Shown in pieces: positions 58,375 to 64,000 of a DNA stretch of 64,000 nt. Where the stretch lies: contig NZ_CP014862.1 of assembly GCF_002214585.1 (NCBI RefSeq), forward strand, positions 248,001 through 312,000, read 5' to 3'. Source of the DNA: Thermococcus profundus. Lineage in GTDB: Archaea > Methanobacteriota_B > Thermococci > Thermococcales > Thermococcaceae. A program made the translations under genes and the position numbers. Positions within the stretch are counted from its first letter, which is position 1. Every line of letters begins with the position of its first letter. A model generated the notes under the pieces. The model saw nothing but the letters and a program-made list of their open reading frames with translations, had not been told where the DNA came from and made no database searches.

Positions 58375-58440
58375 GTTCTAAACCTTTGGTTTAAAACAAG
58401 CTGTTTAATACCTTCTCTTGCCAAACAAAAGCTTAAGAAA
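58375..58440 (+). promoter_or_regulatory. mbh promoter with SurR binding site
   Basis: GTTCTAAAC-CTTTG-GTTTAAAAC (58375-58397) matches exactly GTTn3AAC-n5-GTTn3AAC, the extended SurR site known from Pyrococcus and Thermococcus. TATA candidates follow at 58404-58410 and 58427-58438. SurR activates mbh when sulfur is absent and lets go when sulfur oxidises it, so the position upstream of the TATA is that of an activator. Confidence 0.8.
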
Positions 58441-58508
58441 AGCGTTTTAAGCAGAAAGAGAAATCGAGAGTGAGAGGTGCTGAAAACGTTTCATCTGGAG
58501 GTGGTAGT

Positions 58509-59012
58509 TTGCCGTTCATAGTGGCGTTCCTCTTTGCGTACATCGCTTGGCTGGCCTTAACAGCGGGGAGCAAAGGACTACTGTGGAGCACAGAGGAACT
58601 CGTTGCTGGACTTATATTCGCGGCAACAATAGGTTACGCAACCAGAGACATCGTGGGCGAGGACTCCACGCGCTTCCTGAACCCTGTGAAATGGTTGCTT
58701 GGGATTGTCTACGCCCCAGTTCTATTCTGGGGAATGGTGAAGGCAAACTTCGACGTCGCTTACCGTGTCATAACCGGAAGGATAAGGCCGGGAATAGTCC
58801 GTGTCCCAGTTGACCTCGAGAATGACGCCCAGTACACCATAATGAGCAACTCGATAACCCTCACCCCAGGAACCCTTACGATAGACGCCTGCCCGGATGA
58901 AAAGGCCCTCTACGTTCACTGGATCAACATCCCGGAGGGACTTGAGAGTCCCGGAAGCTCGGAGCCGGTTGCAGGACCGTTTGAAAAATGGGCGAGGAGG
59001 CTGGGAAGATGA
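58509..59012 (+). CDS. mbhA: Membrane-bound hydrogenase subunit MbhA (MnhE-like)
   Basis: 167 residues. Two N-terminal helices and a soluble domain with RPGIVRVPVDLENDAQYTIM near residue 95 and SNSITLTPGTLTIDACPDE, the MrpE pattern. The frame opens at GTG 58470, but TTG 58509 is preceded by GGAGGTGGT at good spacing and gives the expected start. First gene of the Mbh operon, in which a sodium/proton antiporter half (mbhA-H) is joined with a hydrogenase half (mbhI-N). Confidence 0.85.
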   Translation: MPFIVAFLFAYIAWLALTAGSKGLLWSTEELVAGLIFAATIGYATRDIVGEDSTRFLNPVKWLLGIVYAPVLFWGMVKANFDVAYRVITGRIRPGIVRVPVDLENDAQYTIMSNSITLTPGTLTIDACPDEKALYVHWINIPEGLESPGSSEPVAGPFEKWARRLGR

Positions 59013-59266
59013 TGGCCTTCTTCTACGCAACGGTTCTCGTTGGGATAGCGGGTCTTATCTCTGTGCTGAGGCTGATACTCGGCCCAACCGTTCCCGACAG
59101 GGTAGTTGGAGTTGATACACTCAACACCCTCGTTGTTGCCGGCATGGTTCTCCTTGGAGCGGCCTACGACAGGACGATATACATTGACATCGCGATAGTC
59201 TACGCCCTTCTGAGCTACATAGGAACTCTGGTGATAGCGAAGTACCTCCAGGGGGGACTGGCATGA
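59009..59266 (+). CDS. mbhB: Membrane-bound hydrogenase subunit MbhB (MnhF-like)
   Basis: 85 residues with three helices; LGPTVPDRVVGVDTLNTLVVAG near residue 25 is the MrpF pattern. ATG 59009 overlaps the mbhA stop; a second ATG follows directly at 59012. Antiporter half of Mbh. Confidence 0.87.
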   Translation: MMAFFYATVLVGIAGLISVLRLILGPTVPDRVVGVDTLNTLVVAGMVLLGAAYDRTIYIDIAIVYALLSYIGTLVIAKYLQGGLA

Positions 59267-59634
59267 ACTACGTTGAGGCGCTCATCTACGTCTTCCTTGG
59301 AATAAGCGTTACGTTCAACCTCCTGGGGAGCTTCGCCCTCATCCGCTTCCCCGACGTTTATACAAGGCTCCACGGTGCAACTAAATGCACTACTTTTGGG
59401 ACGATATTCGCGGTCTTCGCCGTCATAACCCACGCCCTCTACCAGCTTCACAAGACCGGCGACTCAAAGTACCTCCAAATGGCGCTTCACAGCGTTGTGG
59501 CTTTGATAGCCCTCCTCCTCACGAACCCAACGGGGGCGCACGCGATAGCCAAGGCTGCACATCTAAGCGGGGTCAAGCCTGCTAGGGCCGTTGTTGATGC
59601 CTACGAGGAAAAGCTCGGAGGTGGTTCCGAATGA
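59263..59634 (+). CDS. mbhC: Membrane-bound hydrogenase subunit MbhC (MnhG-like)
   Basis: 123 residues. SFALIRFPDVYTRLHGATKCTTFG near residue 25 and TNPTGAHAIAKAAH near 86 are the MrpG pattern. ATGA overlap with mbhB. Compared with the mnhG at 39163 it lacks the acidic tail. Confidence 0.87.
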   Translation: MNYVEALIYVFLGISVTFNLLGSFALIRFPDVYTRLHGATKCTTFGTIFAVFAVITHALYQLHKTGDSKYLQMALHSVVALIALLLTNPTGAHAIAKAAHLSGVKPARAVVDAYEEKLGGGSE

Positions 59635-59897
59635 ACGCCGTTGACATGGACATGATCATACAGGCCATAATACTCACGGGGGTTCTCATCACGGCTTACC
59701 TCACGATACGCTACCGCGACCTCCTCTCAGCTGCCCTGGCTTCGGCAGCGATGAGCTTGCTCCTAAGCCTTGAGTTCTACACCCTACATGCTCCTGACGT
59801 TGCCATAGCCGAGGCCGCCGTTGGAGCAGGCGTTGTTACTGCCGTTGTTGTCTACGGCATCGCAAAAACGGAGAGATGGGAGCGTGAGGTACCATGA
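59631..59897 (+). CDS. mbhD: Membrane-bound hydrogenase subunit MbhD (DUF4040)
   Basis: 88 residues with three helices, DUF4040 (AALASAAMSLLLSLEFYTLHAPDVAIAEAAVGAGVV). It corresponds to the C-terminal part of MrpA. ATGA overlap at both ends. Confidence 0.86.
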   Translation: MNAVDMDMIIQAIILTGVLITAYLTIRYRDLLSAALASAAMSLLLSLEFYTLHAPDVAIAEAAVGAGVVTAVVVYGIAKTERWEREVP

Positions 59898-60190
59898 AGA
59901 GAACCCTCGCTTATCTTTCACTCCTGTTCATACTCGGCGCGCTCCTCTACATCGCGAACCCGGACTACGGTCTGAAGTTCGGGCCGGGCGGAGAAGACTG
60001 GCTGAAGTACCGCTACACCGACAACTACTACATAACCCACGGCGTTGAGGAAGTCGGCGGTACCAACATCGTTACCGACATAGTGTTCGACTACCGTGGC
60101 TACGATACCCTTGGAGAAGCGACCGTTCTCTTCACAGCCATAGCTGGGGCGGTGGCTCTTCTCAGGCCTTGGAGGAGGGATGAGGAATGA
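59894..60190 (+). CDS. mbhE: Membrane-bound hydrogenase subunit MbhE (MnhB N-terminal-like)
   Basis: 98 residues. The central part has GTNIVTDIVFDYRGYDTLGEATVLFTA near residue 56, the same region as in the first third of the fused subunit at 39868. Two helices flank an external loop with GLKFGPGGEDW. ATGA overlap upstream. Confidence 0.85.
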   Translation: MKRTLAYLSLLFILGALLYIANPDYGLKFGPGGEDWLKYRYTDNYYITHGVEEVGGTNIVTDIVFDYRGYDTLGEATVLFTAIAGAVALLRPWRRDEE

Positions 60191-60651
60191 CCTGCAGGCC
60201 GGGTGAAAACGGTGACATGGGGCTCATAGTCAGAACGATAGCGAGGACGACGATACCCCTGATAGGCATCTTCGGAGCCTACATAGTCTCCCACGGGCAC
60301 CTGACGCCAGGTGGCGGCTTCCAGGGGGGAGCGACGATAGCTGGAGCGGGAATACTGTTCCTGATAGCCTTCGGACTCGGCGAGATGAAGAAGCACTACA
60401 GCAAGAGCCTCTACTCGGCCCTAGAAGGGATTGGAGGACTGGCCTTTCTCGGCGTGGCGATGCTCGGCATAGGGACTGCGTTCTTCTACAATACCCTCTG
60501 GCACAGCGGGCCGGTTCTCAATGGAAAACCGGGAACACTGCTCTCAGCCGGGTTCCTGCCGATAATGAACCTCGCCGTTGGATTGAAGGTCTTCACTGGC
60601 TTGGTGAGTGCCCTAGCGGCCATAGCCCTCTGGAGGAGGTGGAAGGAGTGA
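60187..60651 (+). CDS. mbhF: Membrane-bound hydrogenase subunit MbhF (MnhB-like)
   Basis: 154 residues with four helices; HGHLTPGGGFQGGATIA near residue 37 is the MnhB hallmark. ATG 60187 overlaps the preceding stop behind GGAGGGATGAGG; ATG 60217 (GDMGLIV) after GGTGA is an alternative start that would remove ten residues. Confidence 0.85.
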   Translation: MTCRPGENGDMGLIVRTIARTTIPLIGIFGAYIVSHGHLTPGGGFQGGATIAGAGILFLIAFGLGEMKKHYSKSLYSALEGIGGLAFLGVAMLGIGTAFFYNTLWHSGPVLNGKPGTLLSAGFLPIMNLAVGLKVFTGLVSALAAIALWRRWKE

Positions 60652-61007
60652 TCCAGTTCCAGTTCATTGTCGCCTTCCTCATGATATCCCTTGGAATCTA
60701 TGCGTTCCTAGCGAAGAGGAACCTGCTCAAGCTGATCTTGGCTTTGGACATCATAGACTCGGGGATTCACCTGCTACTCATCAGCCTCGGCTATAGAATG
60801 GAGCTCAACGAGCTCCCAACGGCGCCGATCTACACAGGCTACGAGACCCTCAAAAGCCCGATGGTTGGACCATTGCCGCAGGCGCTCGTCCTCACGAGCA
60901 TAGTCATCGGCGTCTGTGTGCTTTCCCTAGCGGTTGCCCTGACGATAAACGCATACAGACACTACGGAACCCTTGATGTGAGAGCCCTGAGGAGGTTGAG
61001 GGGATGA
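60648..61007 (+). CDS. mbhG: Membrane-bound hydrogenase subunit MbhG (MnhC/NuoK-like)
   Basis: 119 residues with three helices; NLLKLILALDIIDSGIHLLLI near residue 26 and GPLPQALVLTSIVIGVC near 74 are the MrpC pattern. GTG 60648 overlaps the mbhF stop (GTGA) with GGAGGTGG upstream; GTG 60639 is an alternative. Confidence 0.85.
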   Translation: MIQFQFIVAFLMISLGIYAFLAKRNLLKLILALDIIDSGIHLLLISLGYRMELNELPTAPIYTGYETLKSPMVGPLPQALVLTSIVIGVCVLSLAVALTINAYRHYGTLDVRALRRLRG

Positions 61008-62545
61008 ACGGCGAGACAATCTTACCCTACCTCATAATCGTCCCGCTCTTTGGGGCGTTCTCGATGCCAATAGTCAGCCTGGCGGGGAGGAAGGCCAGGG
61101 AGGCATGGGCGGTCATAATCTCGGGAATAACCCTAATCGTTGGCTCCGCGGTCTTCTACACGGTCTACGAAAACGGCCCGATTCTCTACACTCTCGGCGC
61201 TAAGAGTCCCTTCGGCAAGGCTGACTTCCCGATAAGGATAGTCTGGGAGGTCGACCTGCTCTCTGCGTTGATGGTGCTCATGGTGACACTAGTGGCGTTC
61301 CTGGCGGTGGTCTATTCACTCGGGTACATGAAGCACGACACCGGTTTGGACAAGTACTACACCCTAATCCTGATCCTCGAGCTTGGAATGCTCGGCATAG
61401 CGATAACAGGAGATCTCTTCAACTTCTACGTCTTCCTTGAGATAATGAGCATAGCCAGCTACGCGCTGGTGGCTTTCAGGAACGACACCTGGGAGGGCAT
61501 CGAGGCGGGCATAAAGTACATGTTCGTCGGCTCAATAGCGAGTAGCTTCGTGCTCCTCGGGATAGCCCTCCTCTACGGCCAGTACGGAACGCTGACGATG
61601 GGTTACCTCGCTGTCAAGCTGTCCCAGAACCCAACCGTAGTCGCCAAGGTCGCCTTAGCCTTCTTCATCGCGGGACTGCTCTTCAAGAGCGGTGCATCGC
61701 CGGTTCACATGTGGCTCGCCGATGCCCATCCTGCCGCTCCCAGCTCGATCTCTGCTATGCTCTCCGGCCTGGTCATCAAGATAGGCGGTGTCTACGCCCT
61801 AACGAGGATACTCTTCAGCATCTACGGAGCCAGTATAAGCATGAAGACGGTCGGCTGGGTGATCATAATCTTCGCCTGCCTTACGCTGATAATCGGCAAC
61901 GCGATGGCGGTCATTCAGACCGACATGAAGAGGCTTTTGGCCTACTCCTCCGTCGGGCAGATAGGCTACATCCTCCTCGGCATTGGAATAGGCTTAGCGG
62001 CTTATGGAAGCAGAACCGGAGAGATCGCGCTGGCGGGAGCGGTCTACCACACCTTTAACCACGCCCTCATGAAGGCCCTCCTCTTCCTCATAGCCGGGGT
62101 CGTCATACACGAACTCGGGACGAGGAACCTCAACGAGCTGAGCGGTTTAGCGAAAACCATGCCCAAAACCACTTTCGCCTTCCTCATCGGCGCAGCGGCG
62201 ATAATAGGAATGCCCCCGCTGAACGGCTTCGCGAGCAAGTGGCTCATCTACGAGAGCTCTGCTATCTTCAACCCCGTCGTTGGTGCGATAGCGATAATCG
62301 GCACTGCCTTCTGTACAGCGGCCTACGTCAGGGTTCTCTACACATTCTTCGGAAAGCCGAGTGGAAAGGCAATGAACGCTAGAGATCCGGAGGCGACAAT
62401 GCTCTGGCCGATGATAATCCTAGTTTTAGCCATAATCGTCATGGGGCTCTTCCCGTGGCAGATAAGCGACAGAGTCATGATTCCAGCGGCCAAAGCCCTC
62501 GAAAACCAGCTTGGGTACGTAGCGACCATAATGGGGGTGGGATGA
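61004..62545 (+). CDS. mbhH: Membrane-bound hydrogenase subunit MbhH (MnhD-like antiporter)
   Basis: 513 residues, about 14 helices. TM5 Glu in VFLEIMSIASYALVAFRND near residue 146, TM7 Lys in GLLFKSGASPVHMWLADAHPAAP near 230, and later HTFNHALMKALLFLIAGVV. It is the ion-pumping antiporter subunit of Mbh. ATGA overlap upstream and ATGATG junction with mbhI. Confidence 0.9.
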   Translation: MNGETILPYLIIVPLFGAFSMPIVSLAGRKAREAWAVIISGITLIVGSAVFYTVYENGPILYTLGAKSPFGKADFPIRIVWEVDLLSALMVLMVTLVAFLAVVYSLGYMKHDTGLDKYYTLILILELGMLGIAITGDLFNFYVFLEIMSIASYALVAFRNDTWEGIEAGIKYMFVGSIASSFVLLGIALLYGQYGTLTMGYLAVKLSQNPTVVAKVALAFFIAGLLFKSGASPVHMWLADAHPAAPSSISAMLSGLVIKIGGVYALTRILFSIYGASISMKTVGWVIIIFACLTLIIGNAMAVIQTDMKRLLAYSSVGQIGYILLGIGIGLAAYGSRTGEIALAGAVYHTFNHALMKALLFLIAGVVIHELGTRNLNELSGLAKTMPKTTFAFLIGAAAIIGMPPLNGFASKWLIYESSAIFNPVVGAIAIIGTAFCTAAYVRVLYTFFGKPSGKAMNARDPEATMLWPMIILVLAIIVMGLFPWQISDRVMIPAAKALENQLGYVATIMGVG

Positions 62546-62892
62546 TGTTCGGCTACTGGGATGCCCTCTACTTCGTCTTCGTCTTTATCATCGGGCTCAT
62601 CCTGGCTTACCTCCTCGACCAATGGGCAAAGAGGAGCGGTATGGGGACGAGGGAAGTCGGGGACGGAACGAAGATATTCATCAGCGGCGAGGATCCAGAA
62701 AAGGTTATCCCGGGCTTCGAACACCTTGAGGGCCACTACACGGGAAGGAACGTCATGTGGGGCCTAACCTACGCCCTCAAGAACTTCTTCACCGTGCTCA
62801 GGAGAGACCACACCGGCCTGCTCACCGACTACGTGAGCTACCTAGTGATTACGACGGCCTTCGTGCTCGGTGTTCTGTTGATCTGGGGGTGA
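62542..62892 (+). CDS. mbhI: Membrane-bound hydrogenase subunit MbhI
   Basis: 116 residues. An N-terminal helix (FVFVFIIGLILAYLLDQWA), a soluble stretch with GDGTKIFISGEDPEKVIPGFEHLEG near residue 45, and one C-terminal helix. It corresponds to the small linking subunit between antiporter and hydrogenase parts, related to the end of NuoL. Start at ATG 62542 overlapping mbhH; 62545 ATG also fits. Confidence 0.82.
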   Translation: MMFGYWDALYFVFVFIIGLILAYLLDQWAKRSGMGTREVGDGTKIFISGEDPEKVIPGFEHLEGHYTGRNVMWGLTYALKNFFTVLRRDHTGLLTDYVSYLVITTAFVLGVLLIWG

Positions 62893-62898
62893 ATGGAG

Positions 62899-63429
62899 AT
62901 GGCAATAACCGTTCCCGCTAACCAAAATAACCAAAAATCGGATCCATCCGAGAGGGAGAGGCTAGAGAGGAGGATAGCCCAGCTCTGCCGCTTTATAGGG
63001 AGATCGCCCTGGGTCTTCCACGTAAACAGCGGCTCGTGTAACGGCTGCGACATTGAGATAATAGCGGCCTTAACTCCACGCTACGATGCGGAGCGCTTTG
63101 GGGTCAAGCTCGTTGGTTCGCCGAGGCACGCGGACATACTGGTCGTTACGGGGCCTGTAACCAACCAGAGCCTTGAGAGGGTGAAGCTCGTCTACGAGCA
63201 AACGCCTGAACCCAAAATTGTCATGGCCGTTGGGGCGTGTCCAACGGGCGGGGGCGTCTTCTACGAGAGTCCCTTCACGAACGCGCCGCTCGATAGGATT
63301 ATCCCCGTTGACGTCTACGTCCCGGGCTGCCCGCCGAGGCCTGAGGCGATACTTCAGGGGGTCGTTTTAGCCCTGGAGAAGCTTGCTAAGATGATTAAAG
63401 GGGAAATCCCCGCGGAGGTGGATGAATGA
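62899..63429 (+). CDS. mbhJ: Membrane-bound hydrogenase small subunit MbhJ (NuoB-like)
   Basis: 176 residues. The electron-transfer subunit with one 4Fe-4S cluster. Ligands are visible in GSCNGCDIEI near residue 45, AVGACPTGGGVF near 113 and YVPGCPPRPEAI near 143. ATG 62899 is six bases after ATG 62893; the latter is only one base from GGGGGTGA and less likely. It follows mbhI directly. Confidence 0.9.
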   Translation: MAITVPANQNNQKSDPSERERLERRIAQLCRFIGRSPWVFHVNSGSCNGCDIEIIAALTPRYDAERFGVKLVGSPRHADILVVTGPVTNQSLERVKLVYEQTPEPKIVMAVGACPTGGGVFYESPFTNAPLDRIIPVDVYVPGCPPRPEAILQGVVLALEKLAKMIKGEIPAEVDE

Positions 63430-63998
63430 TGCCCGTTGATGAGGTTCACGATCCTGTTGCTGAAGAAGTTAGGGAGCCGACGAAGGCTGAGGAAGTAGCG
63501 AGGAAAATAGCCGAGCGCTTCCCGAGCGCGAGCGTTGAAGTGAAGACCAACAAATGGGGCAGACAGAGGGTCTGGGTGAGGGTTCCGAGGGAGGACTACA
63601 GGGCACTGATGAGGTTCGTCAAAGAACTCGACCCCGAGGCCCACTACTCGATAGGAATCGAGCAGGACTGGGGGGAGGAGCTGGGTTTTCTGGCTCACCT
63701 CGTACTCCACTACAGGGACGCCCCGGCGGTTTCACTCATCGTTGACGTCCACGCCCCTAAGGATGATCCTGTGATCCCCGACATCAGCGACGTCTTCCCT
63801 ATAGCACTCCAGTTCGAGAGGGAGGGCATGGAGATGGTCGGACTCGACTTCGAGGGCGCCCCCGACAAGAGGAAGCTCTTCCTTCCAGATGATTTCCCCG
63901 AGGGCATTTACCCGCTCCGCCTCGATGATAAGGGCGTTTCTGATGAGATGGCGCACAACGCAGGCCATCCCTACTTGTTAGGGGGTGGGAAGAAATGA
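63426..63998 (+). CDS. mbhK: Membrane-bound hydrogenase subunit MbhK (NuoC-like)
   Basis: 190 residues, soluble NuoC-type protein that supports the large subunit. HYRDAPAVSLIVDVHAPKDDPVIPDISDVFPIALQFEREG near residue 97 and the ending LFLPDDFPEGIYPLRLD fit the family. ATG 63426 overlaps the mbhJ stop (ATGA), a second ATG follows at 63429. Its stop (63996-63998) overlaps the next start. Confidence 0.88.
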   Translation: MMPVDEVHDPVAEEVREPTKAEEVARKIAERFPSASVEVKTNKWGRQRVWVRVPREDYRALMRFVKELDPEAHYSIGIEQDWGEELGFLAHLVLHYRDAPAVSLIVDVHAPKDDPVIPDISDVFPIALQFEREGMEMVGLDFEGAPDKRKLFLPDDFPEGIYPLRLDDKGVSDEMAHNAGHPYLLGGGKK

Positions 63999-64000
63999 CC
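63995..64000 (+). CDS. mbhL: Start of mbhL, [NiFe]-hydrogenase large subunit (partial)
   Basis: ATGACC at the window edge gives Met-Thr, overlapping the mbhK stop (ATGA). In Mbh operons the hydrogenase large subunit follows MbhK. Only two codons are seen, so the call rests on gene order. Confidence 0.6.

Noticed and set aside
1-64000. tRNA, rRNA, CRISPR arrays, insertion sequences, riboswitches
   Set aside because: I found no spaced direct repeats, transposase frames, tRNA-like cloverleaf ends or rRNA stretches; gaps are short and mostly promoter-like.

Overview
The window comes from a hyperthermophilic archaeon of the Thermococcales, most likely a Thermococcus. The shared-gamma VOR/POR oxidoreductase cluster, the 14-gene-type membrane-bound hydrogenase (mbh) operon, an ADP-forming acetyl-CoA synthetase, archaeal TFE, a secreted GH13 amylase behind a Thermococcales glycolytic motif, a SurR-type site before mbh, and archaeal TATA boxes with GGTGA-type ribosome sites all point there. 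I see no tRNA, rRNA, CRISPR array or insertion sequence. Genes are packed tightly, many with ATGA or GTGA overlaps.

Layout. 1-5219: end of the shared gamma subunit, then vorDAB and porDAB. 5251-10352 (minus): a CO-dehydrogenase operon (cooF, cooS, a ferredoxin, a GltD-like flavoprotein, a HydN-like ferredoxin, a HycI-like protease), with cooC divergent at 10691-11602. 11715-16801: flavodiiron protein, a membrane protein, an unknown protein, ferritin, an epimerase-like protein and a methyltransferase.

16733-27558 (minus): twelve nearly gapless genes that appear to form one transcript. They encode a radical SAM/SPASM protein, a heme/metal-type ABC importer with two binding proteins, a HemG-like flavodoxin, UbiD, UbiA, a second (NitT/TauT-type) ABC importer and UbiE. 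27661-30499 (minus): cytochrome bd subunits CydB and CydA and a small membrane protein. 30648-35393 (plus): a sulfide:quinone-oxidoreductase-like flavoprotein, a DUF1641 protein, ferrochelatase, two membrane proteins and a long-chain polyprenyl diphosphate synthase. 35515-43117: an Mrp-type antiporter module with three large antiporter-like subunits and no hydrogenase subunits.

Taken together, 16733-35393 reads as a self-contained quinone, heme and oxygen-reducing chain: import and finishing of a tetrapyrrole, import, prenylation, decarboxylation and methylation of an aromatic head group, a flavoprotein feeding electrons to the quinone, and a bd oxidase. This is striking in a lineage generally described as lacking quinones and cytochromes, and is the main discovery candidate.

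43238-58352: an FmdE-like protein with a third iron-type ABC transporter, an Mrp/NBP35 ATPase, DUF2110, TFE, a macrodomain protein, Nnr, alpha-amylase, two HTH regulators flanking a DUF211 protein, ADP-forming acyl-CoA synthetase alpha and small membrane proteins. 58509-64000: mbhA to mbhK and the first bases of mbhL, preceded by a textbook SurR site.
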